Part shown: piece by piece, positions 43,286-55,270 of the stretch
How positions within the stretch are numbered: the stretch's first letter is position 1
Layout of the letters: each line of letters begins with the position of its first letter
The notes under the pieces: generated by a model
Seen by the model: only the letters and a program-made list of their open reading frames with translations
Database searches by the model: none
What the model was told of the DNA's origin: nothing
DNA from: Corylus avellana
Taxonomy: Eukaryota; Streptophyta; Magnoliopsida; Fagales; Betulaceae
DNA: 64,000 nucleotides
Assembly (NCBI RefSeq): GCF_901000735.1
Contig: NC_081541.1
Location: forward strand, 27,306,258 to 27,370,257
Direction: 5' to 3'
Position numbers and translations under genes: made by a program

Positions 43286-45885
43286 GAGTAATTTGGCATA
43301 TCTATTATCATTTTGTGGGAGAAGGAAATTGGTCTCTTTAAGTTGTGTTAGCAATATCAATAATAAGTTGTGACACTTGTTGGCTTGAAGAGTGAGAATT
43401 TTGTGGTTTAGCTTTGTTGCATATACATCTATCTACATGGCTAATGCTATGTGTGTTCTACATATTAATATTAGGGAGCTAATTGTTGCTTGTGGATCAC
43501 TATTCTCAATCCCCATTTGTTTTTACATAAAACAGAAAATGCTTTTTTGGCTAAATCACATTCTTGAGCTGAAAATATCATGGCGTTTGACTCATGAAAA
43601 ACGAACAACTAATCAATTATATATGTGTTATATTTTCATTCAAGCACGTTAACCCATAAATTTTCAACTTTTATCTGCAAACAAAAATATTAATATAACT
43701 AAAAAAAATCAACTTACAAATTATGGTTAATGAAGATATACAAATACTGACTGATTATATAGTTTCATATAATCTGAAGAACAAAAAAAAAAACGATAAA
43801 ACACAGAAATGAAAAAGACCACTATATTACAGTCGTACAATAATATCCTACATTGCATTACCGGCAAACTCTACCTAACTTTCAAAAAGATTAAATTACA
43901 GTCGTACAATTTTTAAAAATAGATTTTTCAAGAAAAGAACGAAAACTGTAGCATCATTTTTTCTACAAACCTAACGGTCAGTTTTTTGAATTATCGGTAG
44001 CACTAATTACAATAATCTCACGATTATTGGTCAGATTTTTGTTCTACGAGTAACTGAGACTACTTTATGTTATCCACAAACAAAAGTTTCAGCTTTTCAG
44101 GGGCCATTGGGTCGATTTGCTCTACTTTTTTTAGATTTTAGAACATATTTTCAATGATACCACCAATTGCTCAATCCAAATCAACTTTTAAGATTTTAGA
44201 ACATATTTTCAATGATACCACCAATTGCTCAATCCAAATCAACATCTAATCAGACCAAGTCTACATCCAACTGTCTCAACTACTGTTATTCATTTGGATC
44301 CCGTTTGTTAAACGATTTTGATTTGTTATTATTCATCTCACTTTTTCATGCTTCTAGCATTCTTTTACTTTTTACATCACATCAATAACTTTTTATTAAT
44401 ATTAAAATTAAAAAAATTACTACAAAATAAATTTTTTTTTTCAATTTTTCATACCAAACATTTTTACTTTTTTTTATTTTTTATATAAATCAATTTTTGC
44501 TACAGTGTCGAAACAAAATCCTTTAAGAAACACATCTTGGTTGAGTCAAAACGCGAGCTACTAGAATTAAATAATTTTTTAAAAAATTTTCTTTTTAAAA
44601 AAAATAGAAGCTTCGATTATCCATGTGATCATATCACCATTTCGACTGACACTTTCCATGCTCTATCTTGTCTCTCACTTGTTATGTTACATATGGGATG
44701 TTGATGTTGATGAATAATTTCACATAGCCTGTGGACAAGATTTTGGTCATTTTTATAAGAAATAAGTAATCATCTCCGATAGAACTGTTTTATGAGACCA
44801 CAGGACGAATGAGGCCCACACTACTTATCTTGTGACAAGGACCATAAAAAATATTGGTCTCAACGTGAGGAAGGGTGTTGAAGAATAATCTCACATTGCT
44901 TGTGGACAAGACCTTGAGCATGTTTATAAGAAATGAGCAACCATTTCCTATATAATCGATTTTATAAGATGAGTTAGGTCCATAAATTTCTTTAATTCGA
45001 ACCTTATTTATTGGACATGCCAGCACACAACTACGCAGCCAAGTCATCAACCTGTTAAGGGATGAAATTAGTTAATTAGTTAGCTAGAGGTAGTTAGTTC
45101 AGTAAAACAGTTTAACAGTTTATGTAGATTAGCTTGCGTATATAAAGTGTAATCTAATCTTTCATTTAATTCAATGAGATAATAATTAGTATCAATTTCT
45201 CACTATTCTTGTTTTTTTTCCGCAATTCTTTCCTTTATAACACTATTATTATTATTAAAAATTCAACACATTAGGGTTGATTAACTAAGAGACCCAAAGG
45301 CCAAGAAATGAATCATCGGAGCCTTGTAAGCAAAAATTCAAATGAAATAGAGAGAATTCATTTTTCAAAGGTCATGAATGGATGTATAGAGCACTAACTA
45401 GAACATTAAACATACACGAGTTTAAAAATACGCTACTAATCATAAATGTAGAAATGTAAAGGTCTTAAACATGGCATAATAAAAAGAGTAGGACAAATAA
45501 TTCTCTCTCTTGTGCCCATAGGCACTAATTGAAAATGATTTAACTAAAATATGTCATAACATGACTTACTTCCACGTTGAACTTGTTTTCTACCTCCTAT
45601 TGTGCTTCATCCCGACTTGAAAAATGGAAACCAACACGGGTAAGTAAAAAGCTCAATAAGTCATATTAATTCCCAACCAATTTAACACCGGTTGCGTAGA
45701 GCATTTCTTTTAAAAAATTGGAATAACTTCACTTGGGATTTTTGAACTACTACGCGTTTTGAGAATAACTTTCAAATTTCAAAAAACTCTCAATTTTTCA
45801 TTGAACTTTCAATTTGATGCAATTGACCCCCCCCTCCGTCAATTTTTGCGGTTAAACCCTAACGGAAACCACTAAAAAGATCAAA
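43286..45885. repeat. Arm B of the large inverted duplication (mate: 28125-32384)
   Basis: Starts at the stop of the CXE relic (same 3' flank AGTAATTTGGCATATCTATT as in arm A) and ends in TCCGTCAATTTTTG, matching 28160-28190 inverted. Contains the shared MITE (about 44293-44540) and empty sites for the three arm A insertions. No gene. Confidence 0.85.
44133..44243 (+). repeat. ~58-bp tandem duplication private to arm B
   Basis: AGATTTTAGAACATATTTTC ... CAATCCAAATCAAC occurs twice in a row (44133-44184 and 44191-44243). Arm A has it once, and there the site is split by the 366-bp insertion. Confidence 0.85.
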
Positions 45886-46133
45886 TTACCCATCAATTTT
45901 TTTTGTAAGTAGGGTAAATTTGAAATTTTTTTAAAATGTCAGGGATATAAAGCTTATTTTATCACTTTGAACGTCTAGAAATAAACAGGGGGTACATTAC
46001 ATCAAATTAAAAGTTCAGTGGGTAAAATTGAGAGTTTTTTTTTTTTTTTTTAATTTAGGAAGCTCTTCTCAAAATCAATAGAAGTTCAGGAGTTTTAAGT
46101 TAAATTTAGATAAATGAGAAACACATTTTTCTT

Positions 46134-47242
46134 AGGTGTGAAAACCCGGTTCCCGTTACCAGTTATTGGCTAAAACCAATAACTGGAATCAGGGTACCCA
46201 ATTGGTAAAATTTAAAAACCGGAACTAGTAACTGGTTCACCAGACCGATAACTAGGTGTATAAAAAATTGAGCTTTTTTTAGCCTTTTTAGGCCTATTTT
46301 GAGTATTGGACCTACTTTTTTAGCATAATTTAGATGTTTTTGGCCACTTTTTTAAAAATAATTAAGGACTTTTTGGCCCAACAAGGTGGGCTTTGTTGTG
46401 GTTGTTTTAAAAAAAAAAACCTAAAATCTCATTCTTATTGTTCTTATGAGATTAAAGAGAGCCCTTACTATCAGGTTCATCCTCATAACACCTCTTTTAT
46501 AGCCTCCAATTACCATATGACACCTCATCAATTTAAGAAAAATGCAAAAAATAAAAGTGATAACAATCACACCAAATCAGAGAAAAAAAAAAAAACCATA
46601 GCCGGCAAGACCCACGTGGGTCTCACCGAACCCACGGGTCTAGCCGACGGTGAACGCCTCAAACCCAGCCGGCCGTGACCCGCCCCAAAACCCGTTTCTA
46701 ATGCCTCAAAACCTATTTTTAATGCCCCCAAACACGTTTTTAATGCCTCAAAACCTGTTTCTAATGACTTAAAACCCATTTCTAATGCCCCAAAACTCGT
46801 TTCTAATGCCTCGAAACTCATTTCTAATCCCTCAAAACTCATTTTTGGATTTAAAACTAAAACATAGAGATAAAAGGTTAACCCTTGAGGGATTTTATCA
46901 CAAAAAAATCTAGTGTATTTTGGTCCAACTTATTTTTGTGCACTTTTTATGTTTTTGCTTATGTGTCGGTTATTAATTGGGAACTGTAAAATAGGTGTTA
47001 TTAAGATGATCCTGATAAAAGGTTTTCTCAAGATTAAACACTAAAAACACTAAATAATCTCTACTATATATATATATACCCGATTACCGGTCATAATCGA
47101 GTTTGTAAAAATACAAAAATTAGTAACCGGACCGGAGTACCCAATTACTAGTTTTAAATTGATTCGCCAATAATCGATTACCAATTGGTACCCGGTTACC
47201 AGTTGGTGATCAGTTATAACAGGCTGAATTTACGCACCTAAT
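46134..47242. mobile_element. hAT-like non-autonomous element with repeated GGTTACC-type subterminal motifs
   Basis: Left end TTAGGTGTGAAAACCCGG and complement of right end ATTAGGTGCGTAAATTC are inverted. Subterminal regions are packed with ACCGGTT/AACTGG/GGTTACC repeats on both sides (46150-46260, 47080-47225). No transposase. The interior carries a 21-bp minisatellite. Confidence 0.5.
46675..46845. repeat. 21-bp minisatellite, about eight units
   Basis: Units of the form TCTAATGCCTCAAAACTCRTT repeated in register. Because the period is 21 bp, the minus strand reads as an open run of heptads such as GFEALET. Part of the surrounding TE and probably non-coding. Confidence 0.8.
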
Positions 47243-47365
47243 TTTTTTGTGTGTGTCACGGACGTAATCCACTGTAACCCCCAAACTACAATATTTCTTA
47301 ATGCTTTTTTTTTTTTTTTTTCAATTCCATTTCTCTTATATTCTAAAACAACTCCCGTCAGTAGG

Positions 47366-47960
47366 GGTGTCAACCCGGTCCCTCATTTTTTTTTTTAAAA
47401 AAAAAAATTTGGAAAACCGTTAGCACCCGGTTATCCGGACTGTGTAATCAGTTTTGTTAAAAAAATTAATGTTGGGCTTATTTTTAAGTGTTGGGCCTAA
47501 TTTTTGAGCTTATTTGAAGTATTGTGTCTACTTTTTGTGCTTAATTTAACAGTTTTTTGCCCAGTTTTTTTAAAAACACAATTAGCATTTTTGTCCAATA
47601 AGTTGGGCTTTGTTGTGATTGTTAAAATAAATAAATAAATAAATAAAAATAAAAAATCCCAAAAAATCCTAAAAAATCATTGTTTTTGGCTTTTTGAGCC
47701 TAAAAAAAATAAAAATCAAATGTTTAAAAATGTCTTAAATTCATGGTTTAAAAATGCCCTTAAAATCCAATGTTTACAAATGCCATAAAAATTTAATGTT
47801 TAAAAATACCTCCAAAAAAATTAAAAATTAAAATAAAAAAAATTATTTTATATATATACCGAGTTATCCGGTTACAACCAAATGTCAAAAGCTAGAAACC
47901 GAAACCAGGTATCTGTTATCAATTTTTTCCAACCCGTTTCAAAACCAGTTTTTCGGTTAG
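47366..47960. mobile_element. Second hAT-like non-autonomous element
   Basis: Begins TAGGGGTGTCAACCCGGTCC, a typical plant hAT-type terminus, with GTTATCCGG / CCGGTTA repeats at 47430-47450 and 47865-47880 and AACCAGTTTTTCGGTT near the right end. No coding sequence. The right boundary is uncertain. Confidence 0.4.
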
Positions 47961-48486
47961 ATGTTGGTTTTTTTTTTTTTTTTATTTGTTTTTTGTGAAA
48001 AGATACATTCTCTTATAATAAAGTTTCCACAATTTGCCCATATTTGATGACATGGCACCATTATGTTTTTTGGTTCATTTTGAAATTTTGGCATACTTTT
48101 GCATCGTGAGTTGTGAGACGGAGAGAGAAATTAAAATAAAATAATGGTGCCATCTCATCAAATATGGGAAAATTGTGAGAACTTTATTAGAATGTATCAT
48201 TTCTCTTGTTTTTTACACCCCAACCGTCAGTATCATGATCATTTCATACAGTTTTTTTTTTCTTTTTGTTGCATTGATTTCATACCCTTTTCAGTAGGGT
48301 CATTTTTTCAAGGGCCAGTCATTAAAAGTAGTCACGTTGCGACAAATCCCCGCACTACCTCTATCGCCCCAACCTAGTAATGAAAAAACATGTAAAAGAT
48401 TCTTGGAATAAAGTAAAAGATTCTTGCAATAATTATTGGACCGACGACTATAATATTCGTTCTTCCCTCTCCAGCTTGCTTCAACA
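47961..48486. other. 5' flank of the 48.5 kb carboxylesterase gene
   Basis: About 48013-48180 contains an inverted repeat (AATTTGCCCATATTTGATGA / TCATCAAATATGGGAAAATT). A weak TATA candidate, CTATAATATTC, sits at about 48449-48459, some 30-40 bp upstream of the ATG. No other gene. Confidence 0.4.
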
Positions 48487-50368
48487 ATGGATTCAGAGAC
48501 AAGTGAGGAAGTAGCACACGAATTCCTTCCATATTTCCGCGCGTACAAAGACGGGCGAGTGGAGAGGTTCTTCGGCACCGACGTAGTCCCTCTGTCGATC
48601 AATCCGGCAAGTGGCGGCATTTCCACCAAAGATGTTAAAATTGTTAAAGAAACCGGCCTAACAGCTCGTATTTTCATTCCCGGCGGCATAAGCCCAGGCC
48701 AGAAGATCCCTGTCCTGGTGTACTATCATGGCGGCGGTCTCTTCATGGGTTCTCCGTTTTGTGCAGAGTATCATAATCACGTGGCTTCTCTGGTAGCCGA
48801 GGCTCGGATAGTTGCTGTATCTGTTGATTACAGATTAGCCCCAGAGCACCCCGCGCCGATAGCTTACGAAGACTCGTGGGTATGGTTTGAATATTTTTAT
48901 ATATATATTCTTTAAATTAGGCTTTACCTTTTTTTTTTTTTTTTTTTTTAGAGCTTATTATTCTTTTTTAGTTTTAAGTTTATTTGTTCACCAAGACTAA
49001 TGTTATTTAGACTTTATCAGACTGATATAGGACTGCAATATAATTGATTGTTAAAATAGTCTTTGGATAATCAAAAGCTTAAAAAAAAAAAAAATTAATG
49101 GTTAATTGATATTTCAGTTGCTGTATATTAGTTATATAATAATGTACTAAATAATTAATATTTCTTTTTTTATTATCATGAGTTATGTTATTTACTATTG
49201 CCATATATATATATATACAATTGGGGATGTCGTGTCAATATATATTTTTTTTACAAGTGATAATAATCCAATGTTTTCATTATTACATCGGTAGATATAT
49301 GATTGTTTATTAAGCTTTTTCCAACCACCAAGAGGCGGTGGTTCGATGGTCTCATGGGCATTCTCATAAGGCCTTAGATAATGCAACTATGCAAGGGCAT
49401 GAGTTGGACCCCCGCTTATTTGTATTATCCCCTTGAGTCTCATCAATGTTTTGGTGAGGTGGGCAGTTAAGCTATAGTTGGCTGGTTTTGAAAGTGCGCC
49501 TACAGTTTTTCTAGGTCCCTCCTAGCAGTCCCTATGCGAGTTGGTGCTACTATGGTCACGTCTGATTAGAATAGCCACAATTATTAAGTTTTTTCTAAAA
49601 TGTTCTATTTTCTAAGGTAATCTCAATTATTAATTCTAATTCTGCCCCTGATTACTATACTCTTCGGCTTTCTAGAGATATAGACCATTGTAATACTCTT
49701 TATCATATACTTCTATACAAGAGAGAGCCATAATGTTTTTATCAACTTATCTCACTGTTTCTCCTTTCCTTTCTCTTTTATATTCTTTTCTCGATCATCA
49801 TATATTTTTACAGGTAGCACTTCAGTGGGTGGCTTCTCATTGTAATGGTGAAGGCCCTGAGGCCTGGCTGAGAGAACATGCTGATTTTCAGAGACTTTTT
49901 GTGGCTGGGGACAGCATTGGAGGCAGTATTGTGCACAACATGACAGCGCAGGCTGGCGTTGAAGGTTTGCCAGGAGTGAGATTGGTAGGAGCTTGTCTGG
50001 TTCAGCCCTATTTTGCAGGAAAAGAAAGTGCTGGAACAGGTGTGGAGGACCGATCATGGCTTTTTTCGTGTCCGACGACAAGCGGGTTCGATGATCCAAG
50101 GATAAACCCGGCTGAGGATTCGAGGCTGTCGAAGCTAGGTTGCTCCAGGGTGCTGATTCTTGTTGCTGAGAATGATGATATAAGAGACAGGGGTTTGCTC
50201 TATTATGAGACATTGAGGAAGAGTGGGTGGGATGGGGAGGTGGGGATTGTGGAGACACAAGGAGAGAAGCATGTGTTTCATTTGTTTAATCCTGATTGTG
50301 AGAAGGCTCGAGCCTTATTGAAGACATTGGCTTCTTTCATAAATCGTAAACCAGGAGGTGGAGATTAG
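48487..50368 (+). CDS. Carboxylesterase (CXE), two exons
   Basis: Predicted soluble serine esterase of the plant CXE (hormone-sensitive-lipase-like) family. Exon 1 is 48487-48879 and exon 2 is 49814-50368, with a phase-0 GT-AG intron (TGG|GTATGG ... TTACAG|GTAGCA). The product is 315 aa, the usual length. The first Met starts the canonical MDS... N-terminus without signal peptide. Motifs: YKDGRVERF near 20-28, HGGG at 81-84, YRLAPEHP 115-122, nucleophile Ser165 in GDSIGG, Asp252 in AEND, His284 in GEKHVFH. No broken frame. It is the only CXE here with an intron, placed right after the conserved YEDSW motif, and it has the DYRLAPEHP form typical of mainstream CXEs. The substrate cannot be inferred. 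Confidence 0.93.
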
Positions 50369-50669
50369 GTATTATGCATTAGCCAGTGATGACAATATTA
50401 AGAATAATTGTGATGTTTTTATTTTTGTAATGAGCTGTGTACTCAAATTATATATTAAGGAAATATGTAGTTTATAAGGTTTTAATATGTGTTTATTTAT
50501 TTATTTTAATCTCTATCTTTATTATTATTTCCGTGTTTTTATAAATATTACCTTAAAAAAACAACAAAACACATGACAACATGCTCGAATGCAACTGTTT
50601 TATCCCAGATTGAAGTTATTTTCCTATGAAAAATGTGTTCTTGTATGGAGGAAAATCGGTAGGTGTTAA

Positions 50670-50860
50670 CCATACATCACTGACCTTGTCACTGCTTCCG
50701 TTCAGCCCCAAAGGGTACACCATTTAAGGTTGTTTATGGCCGAGCTCCACCATACTCATAATGTTTTCCATATCTTAGGCACGAGCATTTCTTGTCCAAG
50801 ATACCCTTCCTACCATTGCTGAAGATGATGCTGAAGATGATGAACTTGTCACACTATAAG
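50670..50860 (+). pseudogene. Ty3/gypsy integrase remnant
   Basis: The stretch near 50713-50755 translates TPFKVVYGRAPPYS, the conserved plant gypsy integrase C-terminal signature. It is followed in a shifted frame by a weak 'ARAFLVQDTLPTI' remnant. Fragment only; no LTRs seen nearby. Confidence 0.6.
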
Positions 50861-50896
50861 CTATTCTGTGTCATCGCATTACTTCGGGGCATGAAG

Positions 50897-51440
50897 AACT
50901 TTGGGTGGGTATCAGAGTATAGTCATTTTTGGTCGGTTTACCGAAATTGTCGGTTAAATCAGTTAATTCATCAATTATATTTTGATAAGGATTTATTTTG
51001 AAAGTTTTGGTTAAACGGATATTTCGGTTAAAATCAATTCAGTTAATCGGTTAACTGTATGCTTTTTTAATTTGACCAAAAATTGATTATTTTGGAGAGC
51101 CCAAATTGTTTTTTTGGGCTAAAATAGCTTATTGAACCAAACAAATTTTAAATGGACCCATTAATTAACATAATAAGAGTCCACCATACATATGTTCTAC
51201 ACTTTTATATTAATTGGTCTTAGAACATTTATTATCTGTTAATTATAATTATTATCGGTTAACCGACAAAAAAATATTTATACTGATTAACCGATCCAAA
51301 CCGACGTCTATATAAAAATCCTTAATTATCCAATTACCGATCGACATCTAATGGTAGACAGTTAATGTCGGTTTGGCCACATTCAATAAGCGGTTGGTAG
51401 GCAGTAAATAGTTAATCTGCTCACCCTTATGAAAAACTGT
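50897..51440. other. Probable decayed TE with GGTTAA/AACCGA repeats
   Basis: Repeated CGGTTAA / TTAACCGA motifs at 50930-51060 and 51245-51300, plus a terminus-like CACCCTTAT near 51425, resemble the hAT-like elements at 46-48 kb. No protein. Confidence 0.35.
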
Positions 51441-51584
51441 CGATCCATTAGCAGGGGCACTCACTAGTTGATGCCACATAGGAAATCAAGATGATTTGCT
51501 TATACATTTTCCTTGGGACAAGGCCAAACTTAAGGGGACAAGAGTGTTACGAGACCCAAAACATGTTTCCAAACACAGGCCCAT

Positions 51585-52222
51585 TAGGGGTAAAAATGCG
51601 GATATTAAAAACTAATATCCGCAAATGCGGACGCGGATAGCGTTTTTAGGGTATGCAGATGCAGATATTATCTGCATCTGCATTCCTTTATATATATATT
51701 ATATTTAATATTTTTTAATTTATGTTTCTTATATTTGTTGAATTTGTAATGCTGTTGGATTTCACTTTTAGAAAACTCTTTTAATTTGTTCGGATTAATT
51801 GTTTTATATGTTCTCCCTTCTTTATTATTATTATTATTATTATTATTATTTAAATGTTTTTTCTTGTTACCAACTTTAGATTTACTAGAAACTAAATATT
51901 AAATAATGTATATGATGAAAATTTATTGGAAAAATGATTAGAAAGTTTGGTATGAATAATAGTGTTCAAACTATAAATAATTGACTTAATCAAAATAATA
52001 ATAATAATAATAAAATAATGTTTTTTGTTTTTTTTTGGTAAATAATAGAATCAATAATTAGTGAATTACAATTTCAAAATTTAAAATGTTCATTACCTCA
52101 AATGCGGATAGCGGATAATATCCGCATTAACTGGATGCGAATACTAATTGCATGATGCGGATGCGGATATCAAAAATTATTATCCGTGGGAATATTACTA
52201 TTATCCGCATCCGCATTTTCTA
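51585..52222. mobile_element. hAT-like non-autonomous element with ATCCGCAT subterminal repeats
   Basis: Left GGGGTAAAAATGCGGATA and right TATCCGCATCCGCATTTTCT are inverted. Subterminal GCGGAT/ATCCGC motifs recur at least ten times at both ends (51595-51690, 52098-52215), while the AT-rich middle lacks them. No transposase. Confidence 0.5.
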
Positions 52223-52246
52223 GGCTAGGCTAGGCTAGGCTAGGCT
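52221..52246 (+). repeat. (TAGGC)n microsatellite
   Basis: Five tandem TAGGC units at the right edge of the 51.6-52.2 kb element. Confidence 0.9.
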
Positions 52247-52431
52247 CATATATAGCATAGGTCGGTGATCATGATCCTATACGTATATATGTGGTTGCAA
52301 ATAAATTTGAATGCATGGTTTTAATATGACCAACCCCCCACCACTTTAGTCCTTTTCCTTACCATTCTTGTCCTCCTATAATTGGTCCGAGGACTTGTGC
52401 TTTATTGTCCTATTGGACAAATGAAAGCATA

Positions 52432-53540
52432 CGGCCAATGGCGAAGCCATGACTTTAGTTTAGAGAGGTCAAAAAAATTTTTAATTAAAAAAAAAAATTG
52501 AACAAAAATATTAACAAAAAATATAACTAATGAAAGAAATAAACAATTTAATAAAATTTAATTATTATTTTAAAACATATAAGTATAACATACAATTTAG
52601 TTCTTGTTTAAAGCTTAATCAATGTAAAAGATTGATTTCAAATTTACATACTTGAAAAAAAAAAAAAAAGTAGGAAAAAAATTAATTTGAATTGTTTAAG
52701 GGTTGAACGTTGAATTTAGAAGAATTTGCAAATTGTTAATGACTTCGATCTCATTCTCTAATTTGTCAAATAGGCAAATTGCAGTTTAGCACTCAGTGTT
52801 ACTGGTTAATGGTTATTTTTATAGTTTTGAAATAAAGAGTAGCAGCGTTTTAAATATATAACTATGTTACTAATGGCATGTTCGGTTTTTGAAAAACAAC
52901 CACCCAAAAATAGTATAAAAATGAACTGATAAATGTATTTTCAAAAATTGTTAAATTATTATTATCGAAAACAGCATCGTTTCAAACATAGACCATCAAT
53001 ATGATAAGTTTAGATAAAACAAAACCACGAAAATGGATATTTGTAAGTTGTAACTACTTTTTTTATGTTCTGAAAACAATTAATAAAAATATTATTTGCA
53101 ATTTGAAAGTTTCACACCTTGTATCAAACAAAGCGTCTAAAGCTAAAGCTAATAGGTGTCACATTTTTTAACAAAACGCTCCTTTTAAGCAGTGTAATAC
53201 GCGCCGTTTTACTAATATTTAGAAACATGACTTTAAGTCACACTACTTAAACGGAGTGTTTTGTTAAAGAAACAGAAAACTTCATCTTTAACCTTTGTTC
53301 TTCATCGTCCTCAACATTTATTTGTACTTTAACCTAATTTTTAAATCACATGAACAAAAAGAAAATCACGCCAACTACGAGTCTTAAATCTTGGTTCTCT
53401 TAGAAAATATTTGTTCCCTTATAAATAAATGAGGGTGGGCAACTAGGCATTCTAAAAAATTCTACCAGGGAGTAAGGGGATTTTTGGGAGGTGAGGGGGG
53501 CATTTGACCCCTCTCAACCTCCCTCCCTCCGCCCTTGCAT
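52432..53540. mobile_element. Possible ~1.1 kb TE
   Basis: The ends AATGGCGAAGCCATGAC..AGAGAGGTCAAA and, inverted, AAGGGCGGAGGGAGGGAGG..AGAGGGGTCAAA are similar. The interior is AT-rich without a gene. Confidence 0.3.
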
Positions 53541-54604
53541 ACAGCCCGTTTGGCAATATCCTCGCCAAATACAAAAAGTAGCATTTTGAGTTAAAAATTA
53601 GTAGTTAAAATATTAAAAAAAAAAAATTGTATTTTAAATAGTTAAAATGACAATTTTTGCAGAAAATGCTCTAAGTGTGTTGAAAAATGAGTAATGTTAG
53701 AAGGAAAATTGGAATCATCATTAAGTCATTTCAAATGTTTTTTTTTTTTTAAAAAATTATTATTGAATTTGAGATAAACATTATTGAATTTTGATTTATT
53801 GGTAATTTTAAAAGTCATATCACATTTGAAAAGACTTAATAAGAACTTTAATCCTCTTTATAACATTACTCCTACAAAATTGTCTCAAATTTAAGTAATT
53901 CTAAATTTGTAAGAATTTTAGTGCTAATTAAGGTGAAGTGGCCCTTCAACTCAATTGAGGTTTTGGCTCTCAGGTAGTGGTGCTTCAACCTTCCCATATG
54001 GAGAAGTTAATCATGTGGTTAGAAATTAAAGAAACTTATCAAAACGAGATATTGTTTCTTGGTTAGAGCTAGTTTGGTAGATAGTGAAGCTTTGGGTAGA
54101 TGAGAAGCTAGAGTTTAGGTATTTCTTTTCTATTTTATTTTTTGGTGGTCGATCAAAATTCATGGGTCTTGGCCAATGAATTTAGTTATGATAGCCTATA
54201 ATATTGGCTCTATTTGTATCGTGTATTTAAATTAAATTTAAGTACATGGATTTCTCTTTAGTCGAATAAAGAGTTTCATATACGCTGTCATCGTATGCAA
54301 ATGATTAGAAGATAAAGGATAGAAGATAATAAAATATAAGAAATGTTTGATTTTTATTATTATTTTTTACATCCTTTGCTCATCTCTGTATAAGTGATGG
54401 GCAAATCTATCCACGTGGGTGCATAGATTCAATAATAGATTTGTAAAAATAATGTACAAGAGATGAGCATAACACTTCTCATAAAATATACTATATAAAA
54501 AAATGAGTAATGATAAATATCATTTTTATTTTTTATTTTTTAAGAAATTCATAATATTCCATTAACAATCAATGAATGAATAAAATAAATTTTTCTATCA
54601 AAAT
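53541..54604. other. AT-rich intergenic DNA
   Basis: No gene or clear element seen. Confidence 0.5.
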
Positions 54605-55270
54605 AACATCACAGATGCCGGCAGGAGTTTCCTCCAACCAACTTCAATCAATGACATATTTGGTTGCTGCCTGCACCATTAGTACTATGACTCACATATC
54701 TAATTTTCAATGTGATGAAATAGTGAAGGACCACGCAAATATCATCTATCATCTGACAAAACCTGCACCAGTTACGGGTCGAGGCTTTCACGGCTTCAAC
54801 TACAAGTTTTGCATCACCTTCCAGCATAATGTGGGTTAAACCCAAGTCTTTACGGCCTAGTTTGGTAAAAGGGTTGGAGTTGGACTAGATACTATTCATC
54901 ACAATTTTTCAAAAAAATTAACATCAAAACATTCTAACTTTTTTACTTTTTATATCAAATCATTCACTTTTTATTATTATTCAAATAAAAAAAATTACTA
55001 CAAAACAAATTTTTTTTTTTCACTTTTCCATACCACTTTCTTATTTTTTTTTTTATATCAAACATTCTTATTTTTTTTTCACATCAATCTACATCAATTA
55101 CAGTGTCTAAGCCAACACATTTACCAAGCACCACCTACATAATTGCACCTCCAGGAATGCGGCCAGTGCCTCTGCAGCAGTTGGGTTTGAAAGACCCATT
55201 TTTGTCTTGCTTCTAGCCGCTATCACCTTGCCTTCATGGTCCCGCACCACAGCTCCCATCCCATCCATCC
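54605..55270 (-). pseudogene. RNase H-like (RVT_3 type) domain fragment, split by a MITE
   Basis: Upstream part on minus (about 55140-55265): GAVVRDHEGKVIAARSKTKM..NPTAAEALAAFLEVQLC. Downstream part (about 54645-54850): GLTHIMLEGDAKLVVEAV. These are the two conserved halves of the RVT_3 RNase H-like domain found in plant LINE relatives and domesticated copies. A ~280-bp MITE sits between them. No reverse transcriptase is seen nearby. Confidence 0.75.
54854..55135. mobile_element. MITE inside the RNase H-like fragment
   Basis: Inverted ends GGCCTAGTTTGGTAAAAGGG and, from the right, GGTGCTTGGTAAATGTG. A 3-bp TAC direct repeat flanks it (54851-54853, 55136-55138), as in PIF/Harbinger-like MITEs. 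Confidence 0.6.

Noticed and set aside
49310..49570. SINE-like block with GGTTCGATGG in the intron of the 48.5 kb gene
   Set aside because: A and B boxes are not in the right order or spacing and no poly(A)/target duplication is visible, so I do not call it.
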